This document shows, piece after piece, positions 12,868 to 23,839 of a stretch of 64,000 nucleotides of DNA (within the stretch, counting starts at the first letter, position 1; each line of letters begins with the position of its first letter). The notes under the pieces are model-generated. The model was not told the DNA's origin, did no database searches, and worked only from the letters and a program-made list of their open reading frames with translations. The DNA comes from Anas platyrhynchos. Its lineage: Eukaryota > Chordata > Aves > Anseriformes > Anatidae. The position numbers and the translations under genes were made by a program. The stretch lies in NCBI RefSeq assembly GCF_047663525.1, contig NC_092590.1, positions 8,266,001-8,330,000 of the forward strand. The letters run 5' to 3'.

Positions 12868-15800
12868 TCTAATAAAGTTCTGAGTGGAAAAATAACTTTC
12901 AATTCTTAGATTTTTTACCTTCATATTTCTGGTAAGGCAGCTGTTCTCCGTCTGTCCTCCTGTTAGCAGCAAATAATGTCTGCAGAGAAATGGGCCGTCC
13001 CCTTATCGTATTTTCTTAAGGTTTCTCACTCCATTTGCACTGAACCAGAAATGTTCCACCTGTCACTGAGGCGGCCTGACCCTTCCTGTCCTGCCTCTTG
13101 CTGTACTGAAATTTGGCTGCCTCAGTTGCTCATGTGGAATTTTTTTTGTCCACAGTTGTAACTTTGCCTTTATCAGCTTACTTGCTGTTGCAAATGAAAA
13201 ATGCTCATTCCTTGGATGCTCGGGACCTTCCAGTCCTGGAATGCGTGCGTGGAACCCGAGAGCTGCAAACAGGCTGGGAGCTGCTGTGCGCTCACTAACA
13301 CATCCAACTTGTCGAGGCAGACAAGTTCACATCTTCCACCATGTAACAAAACAACGTATTAAATCAGATGTGATTTGACCTGAAAGCCTAGTTCTGTGAA
13401 TTATTCGTGCATGAGCTTCTCACTGATTTCATGGTTCTGTGTTTCTAACATCTTCCTTCCTTTTGTCGTGGCCCCCCTGTCGTCGTCATCCCTCTCTCCC
13501 CCAGTGCACGTGGTCAAACAAGAAGGCACATCTAAAGCCGCAGCAGTGGACCCAATTCTAAATAAAACTCCTTTTCTCTTCCTGGTTCAGGTCTAGTAGA
13601 TGTTCCCCCAACTACAGAATTATTAGATACCGAGGTAGATGGTGCCTTTTCATCTCTGCACGTCTTTGGTTTCGTTTGGTGTTTAAATGAGATAAAGAAA
13701 GCAGGAAATTTATCCTTCCTTGGCCACCCAGGTCAGCTCCTGTAATTTGGAAGACTGCAGTGCTGTGGGTTTTGTACCTTAGAAACTTTCTGCAGTTGCC
13801 ATTTTCTTTTCCTTTGTTACAACAAGAACTCAGAAGGCGGGTGCCTTGGAGCTCGATACGTAGAGGTTGATCTTGGAACAGGAGCCTGCCAGAGAGCAGG
13901 ATTTTGGAACAGGAGCCTGAGAGCCCTCCGTGTTGGCACTGCAACCCTGTGTGTAGCTGCTGCTCAAAAGCAAGACAGCAATCCCTTCTGTGGTGGGCAG
14001 CTCTCCGCCCTTCAAAGGCAGCACAAACCATTCCGTTTTGTCAGGAGCTGGAGTGCTTCTTTTTAAGCTTTTTTTTTTATGTCATGTTGGGAAAGCGCGG
14101 TTCTGTGAGCGGATTATATGGTGAGCCCTGTTTCCATAAATGATTTTTGTCTTGCTCAAGGCACTTGGCAGTTACAGAGCTGACAAATGCCTGAAAGTTG
14201 TTTAATAAACACGGGTGCTTGTAACTGCTAATGAATTTCATTTTTGCAATGGAGGACTGAATCAAAGTCACAAAAACACTTGCTCATGTCATCTGTTGCC
14301 TAGGTATGAGTTATTTCCAGGTCTAATGCGATGTTTATTTTGTTTGCAGTGGCACGCTCTCTCCCGTGAAGAACAAGCGAAATATTATGAACTAGCTCGT
14401 AAAGAAAGGCAGCTACACATGCAGCTTTATCCAGGCTGGTCTGCAAGAGACAACTATGTAAGTCGCTCAGTTGAAGGTTCCTTCACCTAACAGGTTTTTT
14501 TTTCTTTATTTTTTTTTTGCTTCTAGCTTGTGGAAATACCTGGTAGGAGGGATGGTGAACAAATATACAACATAAGCCTTATATTTGTTTGTACTTCAAA
14601 CATCCAGAAAATTTAACATTTTGTTGATGTTGAGATGCATCTTACGAAGGTCACAGTTTTCGAGGGAAAATAAATAGCACAGAAACTTTTTCATAGTCAG
14701 ACATCAGCACTGTCTGAAAGCTTATGTCCTACTGCACAGCTGTGAATTTTCCATTATTTCTATTTGATCACCTGCTCTCCAGAAATCTTGTATAGACCTG
14801 AGCAAAAAATAAAAGGGGTGCCTCCCTTGCAGGAGAACCTAAAGCCCGGGGTAGTGGTGGAAGCTGAACTTCAGTTGGAGGTAATTCTGGATGCTCCACC
14901 CCTGAAATAAAGCCTGCAAAACGTGTACGGATAAACCTTATGATAGATTCTGCTTTTATAGTTTGGCGAGGCTGAGAAATTTAGCTAAGATTTTTTTTTT
15001 ACAATGGCTCATATTTTATAATTAAATATCAAACCCCATTCCCGTGTTGCACAGCTTGCACTGCACAGTTGTAGTAGCGTGCTCGCTCCGAGCAGTCGGT
15101 GTAGCTGTATGTTAGGTAATGAAGCCCAAAACCTTTCTGTCCCCCATCAGGTGTAACATTATTCACTGTGTTTTGAAGTGTGCATGCCACGTCTGGCTCG
15201 GTTTCCCATCTGCATTAGGCTGACTGTGGCATTTCTCGAGTCGTGTCTCGTGGACACTGAGGATTGGGGAGCGCCTGAACGCGGTGTTAACAGAGCCTGC
15301 AGAAGCACTCAGCATTTCCAGCCCAGCACAGCTCCCGTTCAGTTCAAACACATTTTTTTGTTGTAAGCCAGAGTCTCCGAGGGAGATTTTTGGCACGGGA
15401 GGTGTTGACACAGAAACCATGTGATCATCTCCGAAGCAAATGCCTTGGTCTTGCTGACATCCGTGCCCGGTTGTGTAAGCACAAATACTACTGGAAGCCC
15501 TGGCAGCCTGTTTTAGCCTGTTGCTGCCTGTTTTACACGGCCGTCTTCCCTAGCAGATGGGCTGTGGTGACCTTATGCAGGTAGGGTTTATTTCCAGTAA
15601 CCAGACGGTGTCAACAGAGCTGTCTTGAAACACACCTGGGAACAAGCAGGGCCTTGGAGGCGCGTTCCCTGGAAGTAAGGGGTCTTCAGTTATTGTGAAC
15701 TTGCTGGAAAATCAGACTGTGTTAGCTCAGGCTTACCAGCACCAGCCTTGCATGTTGTGGCTGGCTTTTAAAGTAGCAGGAGAGGTGTCCTTCAGCAGCT

Positions 15801-18066
15801 TACTTCACCTTGGGGCACTGCCTGGTGACACTCAGACGTGTTGACTTCGTGAACCTGATGTGTTTTGCCACAGCCTGCTGCCATACAGCACAAGCAGCAG
15901 ACCTGTGGTTTCCTAAATGCCTCGATAAGACGTTGCCTGCATCAGGTGGCACGTGAGACCTCTCTCTCAGACCTGCTTCCCACTAACATCCTGTGAAGCT
16001 TTGATGTGCTCCAGCCCTGTGTTGCACCAGAGGATCCTCCTGAGCACAGCACTGCTGAGAAGGCGGTCATAGGAGACCACAGGTTATCACTGAAACCTTT
16101 TCAGGTCCAAGTCGTCCTTTTTTTTCCTTCATTTTTGCTAACTGGCCATCAAAAATGAAACTATGCATTTAGCGAAGGGATTGCTGCAATATTTTGGGGT
16201 TGGAAGTGAATTAGAGAGGCCCTGTTTCCTGCAGCTGATCTGACAAAACAGTGACTTTTAAGAAATTTACTGCTTGGTTTTAATTCTTCTGCTTTGGTTT
16301 GCCCCGTTACTCAGGAGTGCAGAAGTTCCAGGAAAACGTTTAGCGTTGTTGTTAAACTGCTGACAATATCTGGGCACTTTGTGTTTTTTATTACTGACAC
16401 CCAGAGAAGTCCTTCAGAGGTGTGTGACAGGCATGAGAGCAGTGTTTCCATACCGTGGTGGTGTTGCCAGAAGCTAGTTTCAGCCCAGCTTTTTCCTTCT
16501 TTTCTTCCACTTCTGGTACCCACAGGTGGATCTCAGATCAGTATGTTCCAGCTGAAGCCAGCCAGACTCAGAGAATAAAAATTGCTGAAAATTGTGGGTC
16601 TAAAGCGAGCCTTTGCTTTCCGAGCTCGGGCCTTCCCCACGGCAGGGGGCACGGGAGGAGGCTGACTGTGGGTTGGCACGGCGAGCTCGTGCTGCCACGC
16701 TGGTGCCAGTGTGGTGTCCAGCACAGACAGCTGCCCCAGGGCCCTTTCTGGCCAGCCCCTCGGTCACACCAAGGGCACCACACCGCACTGAGAGCTCTCC
16801 AGGCACGGCCACGCGGCCTTTGCTCAGCCACGGGCGTTATCAGCACAGTTTTAGCTGGCTGGCACCCTGGGGCCAAGCCGTGGTTGTCCTAGGTACTTTC
16901 AACACCCTGTCTGCTGCTGCCGTCAGTATCCCAATGTGTGAAGGGCTCTTGTAAGAGCCATAAATTCGGATATCAACGTTTGTGTCATCGGGTTATGAAG
17001 CTCGAGAAGTCTTCCGGGTGCTCGTGGCTGCGAGCGTTCGCTGAGGAACTGCCAGAAATTGTATTTCAATTTGGATACAAAAATCTGTATTGCTCATGTG
17101 CATGGTTCTCTATAGATGCTGAGGGCAAACCTTGTTAGCACTGAAAGAGCTGGAAGTGGGTTAGAAAGGGCTTTAACTGCTCCGAAAAAGATGTGTTTTT
17201 TGTTGGTTTTTTTTTCCTAACCGCTTTCTCGGTGTCCAGCTGGCTTTCATTTCTCTGTTGTGAGGCAGGGAGGGATAAAAGACGTTGTGTGTGTGCAATG
17301 GGATGGTAAAGTTGCCTGTTTTGCAGGGGAAGAAAAAGAAGAGGAAGAGAGAAAAGTTGCAGGAATCAGCATCAGGTAGGCCATGACTGACTCTTCCTTA
17401 GCACTCACTTCAGGTGTGTTTCAGAAACCAGGGCTTGTGCTATTAATTTTTACATGCTGTGCTCTAACAATTTGCTGCTGACTGATGTTTTAAGATACTT
17501 CACGCTGAATGCAAGCTTGTAAAAACGCACACAAGACTTGTTTCCTCTCCCTCACCCCTCTCCCTATAACTCTCCTGACCGCATCAACATCTTTGGCTGA
17601 ACTGACGCCTTGCTGCGCTCACTCTCCTGCTTTACCTTTGCTTTTCTTCCCCGCCAGTTGTATCATCCTTAGACTTCATCTCAAGTGCTGTGTGGGACCA
17701 TTGGACACTGGAAAGTTTACACTGACCTTTTTTGTAGCCACTTTAGTTTTTAGCACCGTATTTTACGTTTCCATCTACACTAACAGCTGCCAGTAGGCTG
17801 GCTAAAAGCATCAGTGAGGTCTCCTCTTTGCCTTTAAAACACATAAAAAGAAACACTGTTTTCCCCAACACGAATGGCTGGTATAAGAACCATAAGGATT
17901 AAAACCCAAAACCAAAACCACAAAAAAAAAATAAAAATAAAAATCCATGTAATGCTGTAGCAAACAGACTTACTTGGAATGTGCAAAAACTCTGTAACAG
18001 AAATTTGTTAAAGGAAAACAATTTTCTACAGGTACAGGCCCCAGAATGACAGCTGCCTACATCTGA
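2272..18066 (+). CDS. LEF1: LEF1, lymphoid enhancer-binding factor 1 (3' eight coding exons, 5' exons outside window)
   Basis: Coding segments are 2272-2404, 5986-6076, 8066-8149, 10002-10124, 10837-10999, 14350-14457, 17327-17375 and 18032-18066. All junctions are GT-AG and the phases join without a break to give 261 residues plus TGA, exactly matching human residues 139-399. LEF1 is a nuclear Wnt effector: its HMG box binds the minor groove at CTTTG(A/T)(A/T) sites and bends DNA, and it recruits beta-catenin or TLE/Groucho. What is visible here is the proline-rich context-dependent domain, a VKQE sumoylation-type motif, the HMG box (about human 299-367) identical to human as far as I recall it, and a basic nuclear localisation run (KKKKRKREK). 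The beta-catenin-binding N-terminus lies before position 1. Differences from human are few and confined to the linker (N179S, P222S, G223S, T237P, T275N, D277E). TCF7, TCF7L1 and TCF7L2 are excluded by the RRWHALS and AAYI-stop sequences. Confidence 0.97.
2405..5985 (+). other. LEF1: LEF1 intron
   Basis: The sequence is unique, GC-richer in 3700-4650, with a T24 tract at 4132-4155. A 307-codon open frame over 3909-4832 reads through the T tract as polyphenylalanine and is not credible as a gene. No exon or transposon is recognised. Confidence 0.8.
4132..4155. repeat. T24 homopolymer
   Basis: There are 24 consecutive T residues with no adjacent transposon signature that I can recognise. Confidence 0.95.
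5986..6076 (+). CDS. LEF1: LEF1 coding exon, human residues 183-213
   Basis: The acceptor is TTTAACAG and the donor is GTAAGA. The reading is [20 protein letters not shown] onward to ITPPLGW, with the final Trp codon split TG|G across the junction. It appears identical to human in protein sequence. It is proline-rich and belongs to the context-dependent domain. Confidence 0.96.
6077..8065 (+). other. LEF1: LEF1 intron
   Basis: Unique sequence with a G10 run at 6442-6451 and a T-rich tract near 7257. Nothing gene-like is seen. Confidence 0.8.
8066..8149 (+). CDS. LEF1: LEF1 84-bp cassette exon, human residues 214-241
   Basis: The exon is exactly 84 nt (28 codons) with the same phase at both ends, so skipping it keeps the frame. 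It corresponds to human exon 6, which is known to be alternatively spliced (isoform lacking 214-241). The acceptor is TGACCTCAG and the donor is GTAGGT. The peptide runs from [12 protein letters not shown] to SVDPSMSR. Human has PGG where this has SSG, and T where this has P at residue 237. These are most of the substitutions seen in the gene, consistent with weak constraint on an optional exon. Confidence 0.95.
8150..10001 (+). other. LEF1: LEF1 intron
   Basis: It contains a T/TG-rich low-complexity tract at 8824-8857 ending in (TG)n. At about 8345-8460 there is a segment with TAATTG and TGAGTCA motifs that could be regulatory. No exon is recognised. Confidence 0.75.
8824..8857. repeat. T-rich tract with (TG)n
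   Basis: Runs of T interrupted by G, ending in about seven TG units. Confidence 0.9.
10002..10124 (+). CDS. LEF1: LEF1 coding exon, human residues 241-282, with sumoylation motif
   Basis: The acceptor TTCTTTTAG and donor GTGAGT bound a frame reading [16 protein letters not shown] onward to SELMHV. It contains VKQE (human K269), a psi-K-x-E site known to be sumoylated in LEF1 and linked to nuclear-body targeting. Changes from human are T275N and D277E. Confidence 0.96.
10125..10836 (+). other. LEF1: LEF1 intron
   Basis: This is a short intron of 712 bases, unique in sequence, with a pyrimidine-rich 3' end (TTTCCTCCTTCCCCCTTCCC). Nothing else is seen. Confidence 0.85.
10837..10999 (+). CDS. 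LEF1: LEF1 HMG-box exon A, human residues 282-336
   Basis: The acceptor is CACGTTTTAG and the donor is GTATGT. The exon encodes the basic lead-in [14 protein letters not shown] and the first two thirds of the HMG box, including [18 protein letters not shown] and ending NQILGRR. I see no difference from the human protein. This part carries the minor-groove intercalating helix 1 and helix 2. The codon phase closes to 0 here, so the next exon starts with a whole Trp codon. Confidence 0.97.
11014..11030. repeat. (TG)n microsatellite
   Basis: About eight TG units lie 15 bases downstream of the donor of the HMG-box exon ending at 10999. Confidence 0.9.
11371..11486 (-). mobile_element. CR1 LINE 3'-end fragment, degraded
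   Basis: The order of motifs (GGCAGGGACCTGTGCAGGTG, CAGCCCAACACCTGCTCAAA, GCTTGCTCAGGGACCTGTCA) follows the antisense 3' region of avian CR1 elements. It is strongly diverged, so the element is old. Orientation is inferred from that motif order. Confidence 0.6.
12843..12867. repeat. A25 homopolymer
   Basis: There are 25 consecutive A residues followed by TCTAATAAAG. This resembles a poly(A) tail of a retroposed sequence, but no parent sequence is recognised upstream. Confidence 0.9.
13873..13919. repeat. 16-bp direct duplication, 31-bp period
   Basis: TTGGAACAGGAGCCTG occurs at 13873-13888 and again at 13904-13919. It is probably a small local tandem duplication. Confidence 0.9.
14350..14457 (+). 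CDS. LEF1: LEF1 HMG-box exon B, human residues 337-372
   Basis: The acceptor TTGTTTGCAG and donor GTAAGT bound 36 whole codons, [20 protein letters not shown] onward to SARDNY. It completes helix 3 of the HMG box and the segment that bends DNA. It is phase 0 on both sides. Confidence 0.97.
14458..17326 (+). other. LEF1: LEF1 intron
   Basis: Unique sequence, GC-richer around 16600-16900. Overlapping open frames on both strands there have no recognisable domain and are treated as chance. Confidence 0.8.
17327..17375 (+). CDS. LEF1: LEF1 nuclear-localisation exon, human residues 373-389
   Basis: The acceptor is GTTTTGCAG and the donor is GTAGGC. It encodes [16 protein letters not shown] plus the first base of Gly. 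The basic run is the B-box/NLS recognised by importins, and it also contacts DNA outside the HMG box. Confidence 0.96.
17376..18031 (+). other. LEF1: LEF1 intron
   Basis: This 656-base intron has an A-rich tract at about 17900-17943 (AAACCA units, then A runs). No other feature is seen. Confidence 0.85.
18032..18066 (+). CDS. LEF1: LEF1 last coding exon with stop
   Basis: The acceptor is TTTTCTACAG. The frame reads (G)[10 protein letters not shown] then TGA at 18064-18066, the canonical long-form LEF1 C-terminus. The exon continues only six bases past the stop to a GTAAGA donor at 18073, so the 3'UTR is split by a large intron. Confidence 0.95.
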
Positions 18067-18072
18067 AGCATG
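18067..18072 (+). other. LEF1: LEF1 3'UTR, first six bases before the 3'UTR intron
   Basis: The bases AGCATG after the stop are followed by GTAAGA. The human transcript, as I recall it, has the same splice point just after the stop. The exon junction lies only 6 nt past the stop, well inside the roughly 50-nt limit, so the transcript should not trigger nonsense-mediated decay. Confidence 0.85.
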
Positions 18073-21000
18073 GTAAGAACATCTCTAAAGCTTTCCTGAT
18101 AAAACTGAATTGTAAGCTAAGCTTTCTTATAAATTTTATGCCATAATATGAATTTAGCAAAAATTGCAGAAGTTTCATATCCCAAAGTGAATGTTGCTTT
18201 GACTACTGATGGTTTTTATACCGGCTATCTCCTAGGCGTCCACCATTTCACTTCTTAACCTTAATACCTCCAAACTGACCATACCTCACTGACTCGCTGC
18301 AAGTCTGCCTGTGAAGCACAAGGACGGGTTTATGTTAAGCAGTGCAAGCCCTCCCAGCCAGCAAAACGCCACGGCTCAGAAAGAGCAGGCTAGAAGCTGG
18401 CTTTGGAGCACATTTTATGTGCCGACACTGGCTGGCGGGGTACACTTTAGTTAAAAAAATTGTTTATTCACCTGTATACTAACAAACCATCTGCTGAGAA
18501 AACGGGACTGTATTTCAGCTGTATCAGAGTTGCTCCCCTCGGCTGTACGGTGGTGTGGTGTTGTGTGCGGCGTGGGGTTTTCTTTGTTGCAGTTCCAGCC
18601 TGTGTTTTCTCTCTCCACACCACCTCCAGGAGGTGGACCCACACCGGCTATCGCACACACCCAGCAGCACCACCCCGCCAGGCTGTCAGATCCTCCCTTC
18701 TCATTGCTTTCTCCCCTCTCCCCCTGACTCGTTCGGCCACACAAGCCCCTTGGCACTCGGTAGGCAGCGAAGCGACCTCCTCTGGGCTGTCCCCTCTGCT
18801 CCGACTTGCAGCTGGAGGGAGCCAAGTGGAGTTTGCTCCTTGTCGTCAGCTGGCCAGCATGGCCCATGCCTCTCCTCTACCTAAACCAGCAGGCCAGTTA
18901 AGCTGAACTTGCCTAGGTTTAAGAGTTTGCTGTTTTGGTTTGCTTTTGTAAAGCTGAAAAGAAGGGAAAAGGCAAAATGCACGTGGACAGCCTTGCTCTT
19001 TGCGATATGCCAGACTCGTGCTGGTTTGGGGTGTGGATTGCAGCATTTGAGTTCTGTAGGTGATACTACAAATGTAGCTGTGAAGCGTGGCTCCAGCGAC
19101 TGTCCCAGGTGTTATACCTATAAAGCAACAAAAAAGGGCAAGTGCTTTAACCTTGACTTTTCTAACTGATACTTCGCTGCCCAGGCCCACGATTGCTGTG
19201 CGTACTTTTCCCTTTGATGTTAACACAGCACCAGCAAACAACATGCGGCTGATACAGGAGCTACATGATTTAACATTGTGCTCTGGCATATCTTTTGGCA
19301 TATCTAAGTTAGTGCACAGAACTCAATTAGGAATGGGGTACGATTAGGGTTCATGTGACAGTTAAAAGCTGGGGAATGTTTGGTCTCTTGGATGCGTTAC
19401 GCTCCGAGGATGGCTGCCTTGCCTACACCCCAGTGCTTTCGTTGGAGTTTCTGTTTGCATTTCCCATAGCAGAGAATCAGTTGAAATAGATGATGAAGCT
19501 GTGGGTTTTCTCTTTCTCTTCTACCTCTAGATCCCTTCTCCCCTTCTCTTAAGGTCCGTAACAGTGTGGAAACTGTTGTAATATCCTCGTCTCTGTCCTC
19601 GTGCAATTTATACCACGAAGGGTGAGAAAGGGAGGCATCGCCTTCCTCTGAAGGGGACGTGTGCTGCTGGCTCCACGTGGGCCCACGTCGGCAGCTTCAC
19701 CGGGTGCTGTGTGCCGAGTGAGTGCTCTCCTCTGAGCCATACAGATGTGCCCTAGCTGGAAGTAAAGGCACTGGATGATTTAGGGAACCCGAATCAGCCA
19801 GACTTCAAAGTAAACTTCTGAAGGTTAAGACTCCTGCCCTTTGCAAGCCTACTCCAAGGAATGTTTTGCCCACGAGCGTAATATTTTAGCAGGCCCGCAG
19901 CAGAGCTGTTGCAGTCTTTACTGGATGGAGATGACAAGTTTGGGAATGCCTTTCGGTGAGCTCGTGAAGACAGGAAAACACTGGCTTCCCTGCTCGCATG
20001 GCTGGTGTGAGGCAGAGGGGGAAGGAGGGTGGGAGGTCTGGGAAGGAGACAGGCATTCTGTTATCTGAGAGGAATCAGAAACGAGTAGGTGGCAAGACCA
20101 AAGAAAGAATCTCGAGATCAGCACAAAGGCGATCAGCCAGGGATGTAATTAGGGTGATGTAAGTGAGAAGGATGAAATGGTGGGAGGGTTGCGTGGTAGG
20201 ATGTTCAGAGGAAAGTAACGGAAGAGATATGGAGACATGCAAACAGAAATGATTTAAGAGACTGTGAAAGTGTTTTTTTTTCTTTCTCCATGAACACTTC
20301 AGAACATAACTGATCTTTAAGACAGACTTCTGGCCAGGTTCTTGGCTTGCTCTTCATTTGAGCGGTGAAATCAAGACGGTAGCATGAAGGTGCTCCTCTT
20401 CCCAGCACTGTACACACCAGGACGCTCCTCATGGCTTCCCTGCTTAGAATGTAGCTGAGTTCCTCTAAGCCCTCCAGCCTGCTGAGCTGCCAATTTGTAA
20501 AAACACTTTAATATTAGTTTTAGGAATGCTGTGACCCGCTACTCCAGTCCTTGATAAATTACCCAGGGATACTCTTGAAGAGCTGCAGAACGGCCTCCAG
20601 GTGGGATTTTGTCTTCGGTTCCTATGGCCCAACACCGTGCTTCAATTAGCTTGCATTTGCTGAAGAAGTAACTCCTGTTTGTTATTCTCTCCTTTGAAAT
20701 CAACTGAGAGCGGTGCAAGACCAGATAATGCCAAAAAATGGGTTTGGAAAAAGCCAGGAGGAAGGGGAAATGAGGAGAGCTAAGATCAAGGACAACGCAA
20801 AGACTGCCTGTTGAATACCTTTCAGAAAGACTTTTTTTCAGAAAGTCTTCTTCCTGAAGATTTCTAAATGGGAGCAGTTCTATGACCGAAGTGGTGATTA
20901 CTAATTTCCTACCCGATTTGACTTCTGGGAGGAAAAAACAATATTTTAGCATCTCACGAGTATTTTTAAATCATTGAGGTAGTAGAAGGGTGCTACCAAA

Positions 21001-23839
21001 AGTGCCCCGATCATTCCGCAACACGGAAATAGTTAACTTTTTGTGCCTTGCTACGTGTGGCAATTGCAAAAGGCACATCGTTTGACATACGGCAGGAAGC
21101 AATTGGGAAGTCCTCACAAGCTACATAATTTAACATTGTGTTTTGGCATGTCTTCAAGGGCTAAAAAGAGTGATAGAGAAGTGTTATAGACATTTGAAAA
21201 CCTGTGAGAAGTGAATTTGTGGCTTGCAAATACTCCGTGACAATTAGCATCCAGATTAGCAGAGTTTTCAAAACTAAGGAAACTTGACTAATACTGATTT
21301 ACAATCAGAAGCACTTAAAGGGATCACATTAAGACTGCTTGACTTTAAGCAAGGAATAATCTGTAATGTTTCAAAACCCCTAGATGGAAATTCGGCGAAG
21401 AAGAAACTTTGGATAGCGCTGCAACAAGAAATCTGTGCCTGGATTATCTTCTGCTCATTACTTAGACAGAAAATGGAGTTAGGCTGTGAAAGCAGAATAT
21501 GAAGTGGGTGGAAAAGAACCAGCTGATGACCTCGCTCATAGCTGACCCTGGCTTTCTGGCCAGTGTCCTAGAAAGGAGATGCAAAGGGGATGACGGTGGT
21601 GTAGGGACGTGTCCTGACTGAAGAGAAATACTTCCTCTGTGCCCCGTGTTTCCCCGTTCCCTCTCCTGCCTGAGTAAAAAATGAAGTAAAAAATGAGGAG
21701 CATTTGATGGATTGAAGTATTTCTGTGATCCAAATAGTCACTGACTTCAGTTAGCCTCAACCTTTTTCAGACAGGCACAGGAACTTGCACAGAGGAGGGG
21801 TGTAGCCCTCACGCAGACCCCCTCCTGCAGCCAGCCCTAACCCAACGCTGAGCCTTCGGGGCGGCAGATGGGGAAGCTGCATTCTGTCGGGCTCTCCGAC
21901 ATCAAGGAAAACATCAAAGGAGCAAACGTGAAGGGAAGCCGGCTCCTGTTTAGGCGGCAGGTACAGAAGGGCACTGACACCTGCTGGGAGAGATGCAGCA
22001 GAGCATGTGGAGATCCCCATTTCCCTGTTCCAGCCCGCGACGTGCGGGTGGGAAGGAGGCACGGAAGCAATTTTGGGTGCAGTCAGCGACTATGGGAGGC
22101 ATAAGGGCAAGGCAAGGTAGGGGCCGAGCACAGGTTTGCTAAATAAGAAGCAGAACGCTCTGAGCCAGGCAGTCAGCATAGGCACGGGAGGGACAAAACA
22201 AGGAGACTGCCGGTGTTTACAAAATGTTGGGTTTGGCAACCAAAGGGCTTGAGAAGGTCAGCAACGAAGGCAGCACTTCCAGACTTCAGTGGCAAAGGAC
22301 AAAACTCGGTAACTCGGCAGGAGGACACCTACAACCTGTGATGCTTGAGCTGTAGATGCTGCTGCAGAAATTAAAAGCGGCGTCGGATCACTTCTAAGGT
22401 GTTAGCAGCAGGAGGTTTGGGCCAGAGAGAAGGAGCAGCATTGTTCTGCCACCCTTCCTGTGGGACAGGGTGGGGACAGGGAGCAGGCTGCCGCGGCACC
22501 ATTCTCTTCTGGCTGAGGGCTGTGTGTGTCGGTGGGTTTAGTAAACTTAGCACCAGACTGGGGACTCGGAGGTCATGAGGAAACTGTGGAAACAAACGGT
22601 TTCAGAAGGAAAACCGTGAGACTTCTGAGTGTGGTTTCACTCCAAACTGGGACAAAACCTGAGCGTTTCAGCGCTCATCTCATGTCTGCGTTGCGTTTTC
22701 TTTTTGTAGTGGCAAAAAGTTCAAAGTGGGAGGCTGACCTGTGGTTGTGACATTGTCACAAGTCCTCCCACTTGTTTGTGGAGCCCAAGCTTGGGTGAAG
22801 TCTGTCCTCTAAGGCCAACAGTGTTGCATGTAAGGGCAGTTCTGTCACAGCTCGCCCAGCAAACCAGCACTGTTTAGTTTCTGTCGCTTTCAGAGGTTGT
22901 GACTGAATTTCAGAGGTCTTCTGGCACATGAATGCAAAGCCAGCCATCCTGATGACAAAACCAAAAACCAAAAACAAGCCGAAACCAACGACTCGCTGGT
23001 TTGGATGTTGCAAAAGTCCCTGCAGGTAGAGCCAATCTTCTACAACACCAGCTTTAAGCCCAAATTGCATCAAACAAACGCGGTGTTTGTGAGCTCCCAC
23101 ACTGCCAGTGCTGCTCGATGGGTGTGCGACGGTAGGAGAGTTGGAAGAGCTCTCGGACACGCTCTGCTTACACCTCTCACCTTCAGGTGCAGAAAATCAC
23201 TCATTTCAATGACTCTACCCATATATTAGCAGATGGAAACACTCAGTCTATCTTTCCAAGCGCAGGAAAAACACTAGCTTTTGTTTAATTGTGGCAGAAA
23301 AGGTGATCTACAAAGAAAACTTTACGTATGTTACTTCTTTTCGAAAATTTCCACTTACTCCTTTACCGGTCCCTCGCATTTTTTCTGTTACCGGAGGTTA
23401 AAACTGCAGCAGCAATCCCGGTGCCCCCAGGAACAGCCAGATCTCTCTGCCAATCTCTCAGTCTATGAAACAAACAGGGCGTGGAGTTTTGTTGTTGTTC
23501 TTAAATTAAAAAAAAATAAAGTAAGTCACAGGCATGGAGTCCTGGCTAAACGTCTGTCCCCTTCCTTAGTGCTTTAACACTTATGATTTTGTCATTATTT
23601 TTAAGAGGAATGGGACATGACGGGTTCATTGAATTATTTCAGAAAGCAGAGAGACTTTGTCTTGGTCTTCCCAGTATTTACTGTAGGCAATAAAGGGGCA
23701 CAAGCCTATTTTTTCTTCCCTTGCAGATCGCTCTTAGCACATTTTTCTCCTTTAAGAAGCTGCTGGAGATCGCTGTCTAGAGGTAATCTGGTTTTTATTA
23801 CAAACACGGAGCCTCCCCCCCAACAGGAAAAACATGTCG

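Larger units (their letters stand above)
11000..14349 (+). other. LEF1: LEF1 intron splitting the HMG box
   Basis: Contents are (TG)n at 11014-11030, a degraded CR1 fragment at about 11371-11486, an A25 tract at 12843-12867, a possible cryptic exon near 13505-13590, and a small 16-bp direct duplication at 13873-13919. Otherwise the sequence is unique. Confidence 0.8.
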
